Shown here in pieces: positions 37,336-47,042 of a DNA stretch of 64,000 nt. Numbering within the stretch: the stretch's first letter is position 1; every line of letters begins with the position of its first letter. Location of the stretch: positions 94,747-158,746 of the forward strand of contig NZ_JAAIJQ010000002.1 of assembly GCF_010820565.1 (NCBI RefSeq), in the 5' to 3' direction. This DNA is from Thiorhodococcus minor (GTDB lineage: Bacteria; Pseudomonadota; Gammaproteobacteria; Chromatiales; Chromatiaceae). A program made the position numbers and the translations under genes. The notes beneath the pieces were generated by a model, which made no database searches, was not told where the DNA came from, and worked only from the letters and a program-made list of their open reading frames with translations.

Positions 37336-38394
37336 ATGTTTCCCTCGAGCGACAAATTCGGGCTGGCCGCGACGACGGCGCTACGCACTGGCCTCGTCAG
37401 TGACCCTGCCTCCTACAAAAGCTTGGCCGCGTCCGCGCGGACCGGCGGCGCGGCAGGCTTGGAGGCCGCGGCGCGGGCCTTCGAGTCCTTGCTCGTCGGT
37501 CAGATGCTCAAGCAGATGCGTGCCGCGAGCCTGGGGGATGGTCTCTTCGATTCCAGTCAGACCAAGCTGTACCAGGATCTCTTCGACCAGCAGATCGCCA
37601 CCGTGCTCAGCGAGCGCGAAGGCATGGGGATTCGCAAGGCCCTCTTGCGCCAGCTGGCGCCCGAGCTGACCGAGGAGCAGGGCGAGCGGGATGCCGACGA
37701 CCTTATCGTGCCCGAGCGCAATCCGCTGCTGAGGAGCCTGAAGCGCCGCAAGGTCGACGCGGCCGTCGACGCAGTGACGGGGACGAGCGGCCAAGCGAAG
37801 GCCGCGGCCGAGAAGGCTTCTTCAAAGCCGCTCCGGATCGACGCCACGGGCAAATGGCCGCCAAGCAGTCCCGAGGAGTTCGTCGCCTTTCTCAAGCCCT
37901 ATGCCGACCAAGCCGCCGAAAGGCTGGGGATGGACACCAGTGCCCTGCTTGCGCAGTGCGCGCTCGAGACCGGCTGGGGCAAGCACGTGCCGCGGCGCGC
38001 GGACGGTAGCAGCAGCTTCAATCTCTTCGGTATCAAGGCGGACCGCAGCTGGCAGGGCGATAAGGTCTCCGTGGGCACGCTCGAGTACCGCAACGGCGTC
38101 GCGCGCCGCGAGCAGGCCAAGTTTAGGGCCTATGACAGCCCGGCCGACTCCTTCGTCGACTATGTCGCCTTCCTGAGACGCAACCCGCGCTATGGGGAGG
38201 CGTTGAAGAGCGAGAATGCGGAAGATTTCGTCCGTGGCCTGCAAGAGGCCGGCTATGCGACCGATCCCCGCTACGCCTCCAAGATCCTGAGCATTCGCGA
38301 TCGGCTGCTCAGCATCAGCGCCGCGATCGAGGCGCAACCGGCGGAAGAGACTCAAGTTTCCGTCATCGAGGCCGATAGCCCAGCAGAAGGCTAA
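37336..38394 (+). CDS. flgJ: FlgJ, rod cap and peptidoglycan hydrolase
   Basis: The 352-residue protein combines a rod-binding N-terminal domain (residues about 35-110: EAAARAFESLLVGQMLKQMR, then LYQDLFDQQIATVLSEREGM) with a C-terminal glucosaminidase-type domain (AERLGMDTSALLAQCALETG, WGKHV, FNLFGIKADRSWQGDKVSVG) that cuts murein for rod passage. The two-domain form is typical of beta- and gammaproteobacteria. The likely catalytic Glu is in CALETGWG. Confidence 0.96.
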   Translation: MFPSSDKFGLAATTALRTGLVSDPASYKSLAASARTGGAAGLEAAARAFESLLVGQMLKQMRAASLGDGLFDSSQTKLYQDLFDQQIATVLSEREGMGIRKALLRQLAPELTEEQGERDADDLIVPERNPLLRSLKRRKVDAAVDAVTGTSGQAKAAAEKASSKPLRIDATGKWPPSSPEEFVAFLKPYADQAAERLGMDTSALLAQCALETGWGKHVPRRADGSSSFNLFGIKADRSWQGDKVSVGTLEYRNGVARREQAKFRAYDSPADSFVDYVAFLRRNPRYGEALKSENAEDFVRGLQEAGYATDPRYASKILSIRDRLLSISAAIEAQPAEETQVSVIEADSPAEG

Positions 38395-38466
38395 GCGAGT
38401 GCAGGTGGGCCTGCGCACGTCTGACCAGGCAGGGGATGGTCGCTTCACTACCAGAAGGTTAAGTCC

Positions 38467-40599
38467 ATGAGCATACTGGGAACCGCGGTCTCGGGTCTGC
38501 TGGCCTACCAACGCGCCCTCGCGACGACCAGTCACAACATCTCGAATGCCTCCACCGAAGGTTACAGCCGCCAGCGTGTGGAGCTGGAGTCGAGAAACCC
38601 CCAGATGCTCGGTGGGAGCTATGTCGGCCAGGGCGTCAATGTTAGTACCATCAGGCGGCTTCAGGATGACCTGGTTGATGCCCACTTGCGCGCCAGCTTG
38701 ACCGATAGCGCCAATGGTGAGGTCAGGGCAGCCTTTGCCGAGCGGGTCGATCAGCTATTGGCCGACGAGACCACTGGGCTCGAGCCAGTGCTGGAAAGCT
38801 ATTTCAGCGCCGTGCAGGATGTGGCCAATGACCCAACGTCCATGTCCGCGCGAACCGTGATGTTGAACGAGGCCGAAACGCTCGTCGAGCGCTTCAGCCA
38901 TCTCGATACCCAGCTCGACGAGCAACGCGCCCTCGTGAACGGGCAGATCGAGACGGCCGTCGAGGAGATCAATCAGTACGCGAAGTCATTGGCGGCGCTG
39001 AATCTCGAGATCGTCTCAGGCTATTCGGGCGGATCCGCGCCGAATGACCTGCTCGACCGGCGCGACAACCTGCTCAATCACTTGGCCGAGAGGGTGGACA
39101 TCACCGTCAATGCGCAAGACGACGGCTCGGTCAATGTGTTCATCGGCAACGGCCAACAACTGGTCATGCGCGGCGGCTCCAATGAGCTTGTCGCGGAGCA
39201 TCTCTCGGCCGACCCGGAAAATCTCGATATCGGACTCAAGAGCAGGGCTTCTGCAGAGCCGATCGACATCACCCGTTTCATGACGGGCGGAGAGCTCGGG
39301 GCCCTGCTGGAGACGCGCACGAGCATCCTGGATACATCCCAGAACCAGCTTGGCCTGATCGGTCTCAACTTGGCTGCCCGCTTCAACGAGCAGAATGCCC
39401 TTGGTCTGGATCTCGACGGTCAGCTCGGTCAAGCCATCTTTGGGCTGCCGGAGGTTGCTGTCAGCGCGTCGCCCGACAATGACTCGGCGTCGATCCCAGA
39501 TGTCACGATCTCCGATGTGAGCACCCTGACAGCTTCCGACTACCGGCTGACTTTCAATGGTACCGACTTTGGCTTGAAGCGTTTGTCGGACAACCAGGTC
39601 GTCGCCCTCGACGATACGACTCCTGGAGTACTTGTCGGCGACGGATTGACGATCGACGTCAGCGGACTGGGAGATGCCGAAGCTGGGGACGATTGGCTTG
39701 TACAGCCCACGCGTTTCGCCGCTGAGGGTTTGTCGGTCGAGATGACGGATCCAGCCGATATTGCGGCGATCTCAGGAGCCCTGGCGGATGATGGCAATCA
39801 GGGGGAAGCCCGGGTCACCGGCTTGCGGACAACGGTTAGCCCGCTGACGGCGGATGGCACCGTGCCCGCCACCGTTATCACGAACGATAGCGGGGATACC
39901 TACAATCTACTGAGCGCGCAATATGGTCCCGATTCCGGCTCGGCTCAGGTGGAGAGCTTCGACGTGGTCGATCCACAGGACGCTGGTCTGTTGACCGCGA
40001 CGACGATCAGCTACGACGCCGTCGAGGGTCGCTTCGATGTCGACGGCGAACTGTTCACCCTCGATCCATCGGGAACGACGACGATCAGCATGAACGGCTG
40101 GGAACTGAGGATCCGAGGAGAGCCGGATGACGGAGCGGCCTTTACGATTGGAGTGACCGCGATCCCCGTCGCAACGCCTCAGCCTGCGCAAACGACCATT
40201 GCAGGCAGCGGCTGGGAGCTGGACATCGAAGGTCAGCCCGCTGCAGGTGATATGTTCCGGCTCGACCTCAGCGCCGGTCGGGAGGGTGACAACCGCAATC
40301 TACTCGTCATGGCCGGTATTCCGGAAGAGCGCTTGATCGAGGACCGCTCGACCATCCAAGGCGGCTACGACGACATCCTTTCCGAGGTGGGCACCCAGAC
40401 GCGCCAAGCGCAGATCGCGCGCGATTCCAGCGCAACCGTGCTTGAGGCGGCTCAGGCCCAGCGAGAGGCGATCTCGGGCGTGAATCTGGACGAGGAGGCG
40501 GCGAACCTGATTCGCTTCCAGCAAGCCTATCAGGCCTCGGCACAGGTGATCGCAACCACCCAGACCATCTTCGACACGCTGATCAACGCCGTGCGCTGA
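38467..40599 (+). CDS. flgK: FlgK, hook-filament junction protein 1
   Basis: FlgK joins hook and filament. At 710 residues it is long for the family (547 in Salmonella), with extra variable domains in the middle (repeated beta segments near residues 330-620, including GSGWELDIEGQPAAGDMFRL). The conserved ends are present: ILGTAVSGLLAYQRALATTS, HNISNASTEGYSRQRVELES, and NLDEEAANLIRFQQAYQASA. FlgN is its chaperone. Confidence 0.96.
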   Translation: MSILGTAVSGLLAYQRALATTSHNISNASTEGYSRQRVELESRNPQMLGGSYVGQGVNVSTIRRLQDDLVDAHLRASLTDSANGEVRAAFAERVDQLLADETTGLEPVLESYFSAVQDVANDPTSMSARTVMLNEAETLVERFSHLDTQLDEQRALVNGQIETAVEEINQYAKSLAALNLEIVSGYSGGSAPNDLLDRRDNLLNHLAERVDITVNAQDDGSVNVFIGNGQQLVMRGGSNELVAEHLSADPENLDIGLKSRASAEPIDITRFMTGGELGALLETRTSILDTSQNQLGLIGLNLAARFNEQNALGLDLDGQLGQAIFGLPEVAVSASPDNDSASIPDVTISDVSTLTASDYRLTFNGTDFGLKRLSDNQVVALDDTTPGVLVGDGLTIDVSGLGDAEAGDDWLVQPTRFAAEGLSVEMTDPADIAAISGALADDGNQGEARVTGLRTTVSPLTADGTVPATVITNDSGDTYNLLSAQYGPDSGSAQVESFDVVDPQDAGLLTATTISYDAVEGRFDVDGELFTLDPSGTTTISMNGWELRIRGEPDDGAAFTIGVTAIPVATPQPAQTTIAGSGWELDIEGQPAAGDMFRLDLSAGREGDNRNLLVMAGIPEERLIEDRSTIQGGYDDILSEVGTQTRQAQIARDSSATVLEAAQAQREAISGVNLDEEAANLIRFQQAYQASAQVIATTQTIFDTLINAVR

Positions 40600-40605
40600 C
40601 GGAGC

Positions 40606-41892
40606 ATGACAATGCGGATCTCGACCAGCCAAATTTTTCAATCCGGCGTCAGTGCGATGCAACGAGCGCAGGCGGACCTGAACCATACGAGCCTGCAAAT
40701 GGCCACGGGCCGCCGTATCCTGACGCCTTCGGATGATCCCGGCGGTGCCGCAGTGGCGGTGCAGCTGCAGGCGGCGATCAGCTCTGTCGAGCAGTACCAG
40801 CGCAACGTCGATATCGCGACCCCGAAGCTGAGTCAGGAGGAGGCTCAGGTCGAAGCGGCGGAGAACATCTTGCAGCGTGCTCGGGAGCTCGTGCTCAGCG
40901 GCAACAATGATACGTACTCCGATGAAGATCGCCGTACCTTCGCCAGTGAGATCCATCAGCTGCGCGAGGATCTACTCGATATCGCCAATTCGAAGGACTC
41001 CAACGGCGAGCACTTCTTCTCCGGGACCCGCGTGAGCAGGACGCCGTTCGTCGTCGGTGAGAATGGGCAGGTCTCTTACGTTGGCGCCCAGGGCCAAGGT
41101 GCGGTGCGCGAAGTCGACCTTAGTGCTACGCGGCGCGTTGCCACCGGTGATACCGGGGCATATGTCTTCATGGAGATTCCCGAGAGCAGCGGGCTGCTCA
41201 CAGAGGCCGTGCCTGCCGCCGCAAATAGCGCTAACCTGGATGTTCCCGGCGTGGCGATGACGACCGAAGTCGCGGACATCGATCAGTCGCTGAGCAGCGC
41301 GGGGGAGACCTTCCGCATTCGCTTCAAAGACGATGCGGGGACACTGATGTACGAGGTTGTGGACACGGAGGGGCATGCGATACAGGATGCCGACGGTGCT
41401 CTGATCGGCGGTCCCTACGTGCCCAACGAGCCGATCGATTTCGCTGGTCGTCGCGTTACGCTGACTGTCCCCAACACGACGCCGCCCACGGAGCCTGCCG
41501 ATGGCGACGAGATCATCTCGCGTCCCATGGAGCAGGTCAGCATCTTCCAGACGCTGGACGACATCGCCAGCGCCCTTGAGTCGTCATCGTCCGAGACGGA
41601 AGCCCGAGCGCTCTTGGACGAGGCGTCAAGCATCGCGATCTCGAACATTGATGCAGGTCTTGAGCGGCTCAACGAGGTGCGCTCTTCGGTCGGGCTGCGT
41701 CTCAACGTGATGGAAACGCACGCCGACCTGAATGATCAGCGGTTGGTCGATCTCAATACGACGCTCTCGGAAGTGCGTGATCTCGATTACGCCGAGGCCA
41801 TCAGCCGCTACAAGCTGCAAGAGGTCGCACTTCAAGCCGCTCAACAGACCTATGTTCAGGTTTCGCGGTTGTCGCTGTTCGATTTTCTTTGA
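40606..41892 (+). CDS. flgL: FlgL, hook-filament junction protein 2
   Basis: The 428-residue junction protein has the flagellin-like N-terminus (RISTSQIFQSGVSAMQRAQA, LNHTSLQMATGRRILTPSDD) and C-terminus (YAEAISRYKLQEVALQAAQQ, TYVQVSRLSLFDFL). ATG 40606 or the in-frame ATG 40612 may be used. It is the last gene of the flgB operon and stands at the border with the modification island. Confidence 0.96.
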   Translation: MTMRISTSQIFQSGVSAMQRAQADLNHTSLQMATGRRILTPSDDPGGAAVAVQLQAAISSVEQYQRNVDIATPKLSQEEAQVEAAENILQRARELVLSGNNDTYSDEDRRTFASEIHQLREDLLDIANSKDSNGEHFFSGTRVSRTPFVVGENGQVSYVGAQGQGAVREVDLSATRRVATGDTGAYVFMEIPESSGLLTEAVPAAANSANLDVPGVAMTTEVADIDQSLSSAGETFRIRFKDDAGTLMYEVVDTEGHAIQDADGALIGGPYVPNEPIDFAGRRVTLTVPNTTPPTEPADGDEIISRPMEQVSIFQTLDDIASALESSSSETEARALLDEASSIAISNIDAGLERLNEVRSSVGLRLNVMETHADLNDQRLVDLNTTLSEVRDLDYAEAISRYKLQEVALQAAQQTYVQVSRLSLFDFL

Positions 41893-41917
41893 TCGCGCAG
41901 TCCGCCAAGGAATTGAT

Positions 41918-41949
41918 CGCCTCCGCGTCCCCTGACCAGGGGGGAGGCG
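41918..41949 (+). terminator. Stem-loop after flgL
   Basis: CGCCTCC pairs with GGAGGCG and, inside it, CCCCT pairs with AGGGG around a four-base loop, with a GCGT bulge on the left arm. It lies 25 bases after the flgL stop, between the convergent flgL and fliT-like genes. There is no T run, so termination strength is uncertain. Confidence 0.5.
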
Positions 41950-42027
41950 CAGCAGAAGCCGCTCACGGAAAGAAAGGGTAATGAAAAGGGGAGATCGTGA
42001 AACGGGCATCAGCCTGGAAGGGAGGCC

Positions 42028-42381
42028 TCAGGTGCGAGTCTCGGGGATATCGTAGGCTTGGCGAATGCGTCGGCGGCGCTCCTTTGACGGATTGCTCGTG
42101 CCCTGCTCTAGCAGCCTGGCAATTTTCTGGCGCCGGGCCATGGCGCGCGAGGTGATTTCGGCCTCTAGCCGACGGATTGTCCTCAGTGCGAGCGATTCTT
42201 TCGCGGTTAAAGCGCAACCGCCTAGACGCTCCCGGATCTGCTCGACGAGCAATGCCCGTCGCTTTTGGAGGCGTGCTGCAAGCTGCCAATCATCGCCGAT
42301 GCTCGCCTGGCGCATCTGAACGGTTGCTTTGTGTAGGCTGCCGATCAGCCTGTCGACACTTGGATTGACTTGATCGCTCAT
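42028..42381 (-). CDS. FliT-like flagellar chaperone
   Basis: The 117-residue protein (ATG 42381, MSDQVNPSVDRL) is highly basic and helical. The segment DDWQLAARLQKRRALLVEQI resembles the FliT family pattern of a Trp followed by charged repeats. FliT escorts the filament cap FliD. The gene converges on flgL and is read away from the glycan island. The identification rests on size, composition and one motif, so a general flagellar helical protein is possible. The reading frame is open further upstream to 42432 but lacks a better start. Confidence 0.55.
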   Translation of the reverse strand: MSDQVNPSVDRLIGSLHKATVQMRQASIGDDWQLAARLQKRRALLVEQIRERLGGCALTAKESLALRTIRRLEAEITSRAMARRQKIARLLEQGTSNPSKERRRRIRQAYDIPETRT

Positions 42382-42663
42382 GAGCGGTTTTCCCAATGGC
42401 CTAGACGCTGGACCCATTGCCGCGAAGGTCACGTCGGCAACTCCAGAAGGCTGCGGTCGATGCTGCTTGACTTTGCGCTTGTAAGCAAGACGGAAATCGG
42501 GAGGGCGTCAGTGGTCTGGTGCGCGGTTCGGCAGTCTCTTTTTGGGAGTCTGTGCTCGGTGCTAGGATTCCGAAATGGCCGGCGAGTGAAAGTGCCCGTT
42601 TCGAGCCGCGTCAGGACGAAGCGGTATGGTTAAACTGACCCGGCGTCGTAAGGAGCGATCATC
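42382..42663. promoter_or_regulatory. Divergent intergenic region at the start of the island
   Basis: These 282 bases separate the minus-strand FliT-like gene from the plus-strand TPR-FkbM gene and should hold promoters both ways. A TTGACT at about 42477 and AT-richer sequence near 42624-42636 (TATGGTTAAACT) are visible but badly spaced. No sigma-28 or sigma-54 element was recognised. Confidence 0.35.
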
Positions 42664-43887
42664 GTGACCGATTCGCGAGAACTACTCAAGCAAGCCATCG
42701 AGCATCAGCGTGGCGGTCGCGCGGAGGCCGCCGAGTGGCTTTATCGCGCCGTTTTGGCGCTTGATGCCGACCATGCCGAAGCCCACCACAATCTTGGCAT
42801 CATCGAGATGGAGCGCGGACAGATCGATTCCGGGCTGGATCATTTGCAGAGGGCGCTCGATCTTGATCCAGAGGTCGGAAATTATTGGTTGACGCTTGCC
42901 GAGGCTTTGCTGATCGCCAAGCGTCCGGGGCAAGCGCTGGACGTTATGGATCGTGCGGAGGAGGCCGGCCTGGACGCCCCCGAGGTGGGAGCGCTTCGCC
43001 AGCGGATCGAGGAAGCCTTCAAAGCGCTGCCCCAGCAGGGCGCTGCAGTTGATGATGCCTCCCCGCAATTACCGGGGGCCGTCAGTGCCTCGGGCTCGCC
43101 GGAGAGTCAAACGCCCTCATCAGATCAGATGGTCGTGACGCTGGGCGACGGGACGCGCGTGAAGTGCCCCGTCGATGTTCGTGACAGAGCCACCTATATC
43201 CTCGTCGAGCAGGGGGATTGGTGCGAGCCGGAGGTCTCCTTCGTGCGTCGCTTCATCGAGCCCGGCATGTCGGCACTGGATGTCGGCGCAAGCCATGGCG
43301 TCTATGCCTTGAGCCTGGCGCGGCGGATGGGCGGCCGAGGCCGGGTCGTCGCTTTGGAGCCCATTCGGGCGGCGTTCGAGCGGCTCGAGCAGAGCCTTGT
43401 CGAGAATGCCCTGCAGGATACTCTGACGGTGATTCGCGCCGGGCTTTCGAACATTGCCGGCGAGGTCGACGTCGGTGCTCAGGCCAGACGGAAGCCGGAC
43501 AATGCAGATGCCGACTGCGGTTTGGAGCCTGCTCCCATGATGACCGCGAAGGAGTTGATGGAAGGTGGTCGATGGCCCACAGCGCGGAGGCTCGACTTCG
43601 TTCGGCTCAATGCCGGCGATCAACAGCTCGATATCTTACGGCACTGGCCGCGCGAGCTATCGGAGCACAGTCCCCTGGTCATGCTCAGGATCGACTCCGG
43701 ATGCTCCGTCAACGATGCTGCAAAAGCACTCGCCGGATTCGGCATGCCGCTTTTCCGGCTCGTGCCGTCCTTGGGCGCGCTGGTCGAGTACGAGCTGGGT
43801 CAGCCGCTCGATCCAGGGGTGCGAAACCTGTTCACTTGCACCCGAGAGCGTGCCGAGATGCTGTTCCGCCGCGGACTCATCGTCTAG
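42664..43887 (+). CDS. TPR protein fused to FkbM-type methyltransferase
   Basis: Residues 1-125 form TPR repeats (LYRAVLALDADHAEAHHNLG, IIEMERGQIDSGLDHLQRAL); residues about 155-400 form a SAM methyltransferase of the FkbM class with motif I ALDVGASHGVYALSLARRMG. The final FkbM domain is less typical after residue 290, so catalytic state is uncertain. FkbM enzymes O-methylate sugars or polyketides. The TPR part is closely similar to the N-terminus of the OGT-like protein starting at 62157. The gene opens the island (407 residues). Confidence 0.85.
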   Translation: MTDSRELLKQAIEHQRGGRAEAAEWLYRAVLALDADHAEAHHNLGIIEMERGQIDSGLDHLQRALDLDPEVGNYWLTLAEALLIAKRPGQALDVMDRAEEAGLDAPEVGALRQRIEEAFKALPQQGAAVDDASPQLPGAVSASGSPESQTPSSDQMVVTLGDGTRVKCPVDVRDRATYILVEQGDWCEPEVSFVRRFIEPGMSALDVGASHGVYALSLARRMGGRGRVVALEPIRAAFERLEQSLVENALQDTLTVIRAGLSNIAGEVDVGAQARRKPDNADADCGLEPAPMMTAKELMEGGRWPTARRLDFVRLNAGDQQLDILRHWPRELSEHSPLVMLRIDSGCSVNDAAKALAGFGMPLFRLVPSLGALVEYELGQPLDPGVRNLFTCTRERAEMLFRRGLIV

Positions 43888-43949
43888 CTGGCGCTACCGC
43901 CGGCTTCCCCGGCGCACCCGGGGCATGATCTGTGTCATTTGGAGAGCCC

Positions 43950-44624
43950 ATGAATCCGAAACTATGGCAAACGCGGCTTGCGGCATACCCATACGCTCAA
44001 CCCTCTTTGATGAGCTGGCAGCTATCCGATCACGCGAACGATATCCACTGGTCGGACTACGAGCAGGCGCTGAACGGCTATCTGGAATGCCAGGACGATT
44101 CGCTGGCGCTCGCAGAGCGCTATCGCGCTCTGATCGAAGCACGTGATCGATTTCTGCGCCTCAGGGCTCAAGGGGATGGCCATATCGCCACTCATATGAT
44201 GCTCATGCGCAGCATCTTGGATCTGGGCGACGTGCGAGCCGCGGCGCAGGCTGCAGAGATCCTGCGAACGGAGATGCCTTGGCTGACGACTCCGCTACCG
44301 GAGGATCTGCAGTTGCAGATCAATCGTCCGTTCCTTCCTCCGACCCGGGATTTCGACCTTCGGCCCGTGCGGGGCGACCTCGGGGATTGGCTGCAGGCGG
44401 CGGTTCTGGATGTTTTCGAGAAGGGGCGGGCGGAGTCGTCATGCGTGCACGGCGATCTCCGCGCGATTGAAGACCTTGCCGAGAATCCCAGCAGGAGTCC
44501 GGAGATGGCGCGCCGGGAATGGCTCATGAGTCTGCGACTCGGGGCGACCTGTCGCATGTCCGAGGTCACCGAAGATCCGAGCTTCTCCGAGCTCCAGGCC
44601 CTGCGCGCAGCATTGCTGCACTGA
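43950..44624 (+). CDS. Hypothetical protein of glycan-island type
   Basis: The 224-residue protein is predicted largely helical. The ATG at 43950 is chosen because GGAG lies ten bases before it; GTG 43932 is less likely. Features include a central FLPPTRDFDLRPVRGDLGDW with WL-type aromatic residues and ENPSRSPEMARREWLMSLRL near the end. From memory such segments follow FkbM domains in larger proteins, so this may be a split-off C-terminal part of the preceding gene product. No catalytic motif was recognised. Confidence 0.6.
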   Translation: MNPKLWQTRLAAYPYAQPSLMSWQLSDHANDIHWSDYEQALNGYLECQDDSLALAERYRALIEARDRFLRLRAQGDGHIATHMMLMRSILDLGDVRAAAQAAEILRTEMPWLTTPLPEDLQLQINRPFLPPTRDFDLRPVRGDLGDWLQAAVLDVFEKGRAESSCVHGDLRAIEDLAENPSRSPEMARREWLMSLRLGATCRMSEVTEDPSFSELQALRAALLH

Positions 44625-44647
44625 TTGCTTGGCGTGATGGTAGTCGA

Positions 44648-45421
44648 ATGAAGGCGGTGATTCTCGCTGGCGGCCTCGGGACGCGCATCTCGGAGGAGTC
44701 CCACCTGCGACCCAAGCCAATGATCGAGATCGGCGGCATGCCGATCATCTGGCACATCATGAAGCTCTACTCCTGCCAGGGCGTGAACGATTTCGTCATT
44801 TGCTGCGGCTACAAGGGCTATGTCATCAAGGAGTATTTCGCCAACTACTTTCTGCATATGTCCGATGTGACCTTCGATCTCGCCGACAATCGGATGGAGG
44901 TCCATCAGCGCAAGGCAGAGCCATGGAAGGTGACGCTGGTGAGCACGGGGCTCAATACCCAGACCGGTGGGCGGCTCAAGCGGGTGGCCGACTATCTCCA
45001 CGGTGAAGATGCCTTCTGCTTCACTTATGGGGACGGCCTCAGCGACGTCGATATCCGCGCGCTCATCGACTTCCACCGCGACCACGGCCGATGGGCCACC
45101 GTCACCGCCGTGCCGGCGCCAGGTCGCTACGGCGCCATCGAGCGCAGCGGCAACGAGGTGACGGGATTCACCGAGAAACCGCGCGGCGGCGAGGGGCTGA
45201 TCAACGGCGGCTTCTTTGTGCTCTCTCCAGCCTGTCTGGGTCTAATCTCCGGCGACGAGACGACCTGGGAAGGGGAAATCCTCTGTCGGCTCACCAAGCT
45301 ACAGCAGATCATGGCCTTCGAGCACGGTGGTTTCTGGCAGCCGATGGACACCCTCCGCGACAAGAACCATCTCGAAGCGCTCTGGATGTCGGGTAAGGCG
45401 CCCTGGAAGCTCTGGGCGTGA
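44648..45421 (+). CDS. rfbF: Glucose-1-phosphate cytidylyltransferase
   Basis: RfbF makes CDP-glucose from glucose-1-phosphate and CTP. The 257-residue protein starts at ATG 44648 with MKAVILAGGLGTRISEESHL and RPKPMIEIGG, followed by KGYVIKEYFANYFLHMSDVT, FTYGDGLSDVD and the terminal WQPMDTLRDKNHLEALW. These are signature sequences of the family. The stop overlaps the GTG of rfbG (GTGA), so both first steps of CDP-hexose synthesis are coupled. Confidence 0.97.
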   Translation: MKAVILAGGLGTRISEESHLRPKPMIEIGGMPIIWHIMKLYSCQGVNDFVICCGYKGYVIKEYFANYFLHMSDVTFDLADNRMEVHQRKAEPWKVTLVSTGLNTQTGGRLKRVADYLHGEDAFCFTYGDGLSDVDIRALIDFHRDHGRWATVTAVPAPGRYGAIERSGNEVTGFTEKPRGGEGLINGGFFVLSPACLGLISGDETTWEGEILCRLTKLQQIMAFEHGGFWQPMDTLRDKNHLEALWMSGKAPWKLWA

Positions 45422-46482
45422 GCCGCGGCTTCTGGCGCGATCGCCGGGTGCTCGTCACCGGCCATACCGGCTTCAAGGGCGGCTGGCTCGCCCTGTGGCT
45501 GAGCGAGATGGGGGCGCAGGTCTTCGGCTATGCTCAAGATCCTCCGACCGATCCGAATCTCTTTACGCTCGTGGGGCTTGCGGAACGACTCGCCGAGCAC
45601 CGTCTGGGCGATATTCGTGACTACGAGGCGCTTGCGGTGGCCGTCGCGGAGGCCCGGCCGGAGATCGTCTTCCATCTGGCCGCCCAGCCGCTGGTGCGAG
45701 AGGCCTACCGGTCGCCGCTCGAAACCTATGCCGTCAACATCATGGGCACGGCGAACTTGCTGGAGACGTTGCGTCATACGCCGACGGCTCGTGCGGTGGT
45801 GGTGGTCACTTCCGACAAGTGCTACGAGAGCAGGGAGTGGGTCTGGCCCTACCGCGAGATCGACCCGTTGGGCGGCGACGATCCCTATGCGAGCAGCAAG
45901 GGCTGCGCCGAGCTCGTCACCAGCGCCTATCGCCGCTCCTTTCTGGCCGCCGCCGGCATCCAGGTTGCCACCGCGCGCGCCGGCAATGTCATCGGCGGTG
46001 GGGATTGGGCGTCAGACCGGCTCTTGCCCGATGTACTGCGCGCCCTGGACCGGGGGCAGACGGTTCCGATCCGTTCCCCCTTGGCGGTCCGTCCGTGGCA
46101 GCATGTGCTCGAGCCGCTGTCGGGCTATCTTGCCCTGGGCGAGCGTCTCCACGAATGCGGCGACGACTATGCCCAATCCTGGAACTTCGGTCCGGACGCA
46201 GGCGACGTGCGCTCCGTCGGCTGGATACTGGAGCACTTGAGCGCTCAGGCCGACGGGCTGCGCTGGCGGCTCGACGACGACCCGCAACCGCACGAGACGT
46301 CCCTCCTGGCGCTCGACAGCGCCAAGGCGATAGGAAGGCTCGGTTGGCGGCCGCGCTGGGATCTGGGGCAGGCGCTCGATCGCACGCTGGATTGGCACCG
46401 TGCGTGGCGGGATGGCGCCGATATGCGGCGCGTCTCGCTGCAGCAGATCGACTGTTATGCGACGGAGCGGGCGGGACTATGA
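45418..46482 (+). CDS. rfbG: CDP-glucose 4,6-dehydratase
   Basis: RfbG converts CDP-glucose to CDP-4-keto-6-deoxyglucose. The 354-residue SDR has the NAD motif GHTGFKGGWLALWL, the LAAQPLVREAYRSPLETYAV segment, VVVVTSDKCYESREWVWPYR and the catalytic pair in DPYASSKGCAELV. GTG 45418 overlaps the rfbF stop. The stop overlaps the ATG of the next gene. Confidence 0.97.
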   Translation: MSRGFWRDRRVLVTGHTGFKGGWLALWLSEMGAQVFGYAQDPPTDPNLFTLVGLAERLAEHRLGDIRDYEALAVAVAEARPEIVFHLAAQPLVREAYRSPLETYAVNIMGTANLLETLRHTPTARAVVVVTSDKCYESREWVWPYREIDPLGGDDPYASSKGCAELVTSAYRRSFLAAAGIQVATARAGNVIGGGDWASDRLLPDVLRALDRGQTVPIRSPLAVRPWQHVLEPLSGYLALGERLHECGDDYAQSWNFGPDAGDVRSVGWILEHLSAQADGLRWRLDDDPQPHETSLLALDSAKAIGRLGWRPRWDLGQALDRTLDWHRAWRDGADMRRVSLQQIDCYATERAGL

Positions 46483-47042
46483 GCGCGCGTTTCCGCAAGC
46501 ACGCGACTGAGATTGCCGGCATCGTGTCGGTCGAGCGCTTGCCGATCGGCGACGAGCGCGGATTCTTCGAGCGTGTCTATTGCGCGGGTGAGCTCGAGTC
46601 GCTCACCGGGGGGCGGCCGATCGTTCAGATCAATCGCACCCTGACGCACCGCAAAGGAACGGTGCGCGGCCTGCACTTCCAATATCCGCCGGATGCCGAG
46701 ATCAAGCTCGTGAGCTGCCTGCGTGGCGAGGTGCTCGATGTCGCGGTCGATCTGCGTGCCGGCTCTCCGACCTTTCTGCGTTGGCACGCCGAGCGCCTGA
46801 GCGCGCTCGAGCATCGCATGCTGATCATCCCCGAGGGCTGCGCGCACGGCTTTCAGACGCTGGTCGACGACTCTGAGCTGCTGTATCTGCACACCGCCGC
46901 CCATGCCCCAGCGGCGGAGGCTGGCGTTCATCCAGAGGACCCCGCGCTCGCCATCCGTTGGCTCCTGCCAGTCGCCGAGCTCTCGTCGCGCGATGCCGGG
47001 CACCCGTGGATCGCGAAGGGATTCCAGGGGGTTAGTCTGTGA
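46479..47042 (+). CDS. dTDP-4-dehydrorhamnose 3,5-epimerase-like protein
   Basis: The 187-residue cupin protein matches RmlC-type epimerases: ERLPIGDERGFFERVYCAGE, the catalytic His segment GTVRGLHFQYPP, VLDVAVDLRAGSPTFLRWHA, and IIPEGCAHGFQTLVDDSELL followed by YLHTA. In this CDP-sugar set it probably inverts C-5 and/or C-3 of CDP-4-keto-6-deoxyglucose. ATG 46479 overlaps the rfbG stop; longer in-frame starts are inside rfbG. Confidence 0.92.
   Translation: MSARFRKHATEIAGIVSVERLPIGDERGFFERVYCAGELESLTGGRPIVQINRTLTHRKGTVRGLHFQYPPDAEIKLVSCLRGEVLDVAVDLRAGSPTFLRWHAERLSALEHRMLIIPEGCAHGFQTLVDDSELLYLHTAAHAPAAEAGVHPEDPALAIRWLLPVAELSSRDAGHPWIAKGFQGVSL

Noticed and set aside
41940..42010. CRISPR-like or phage attachment sequence near flgL
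   Set aside because: No regularly spaced repeats, integrase or tRNA are present; only a single stem-loop is seen.
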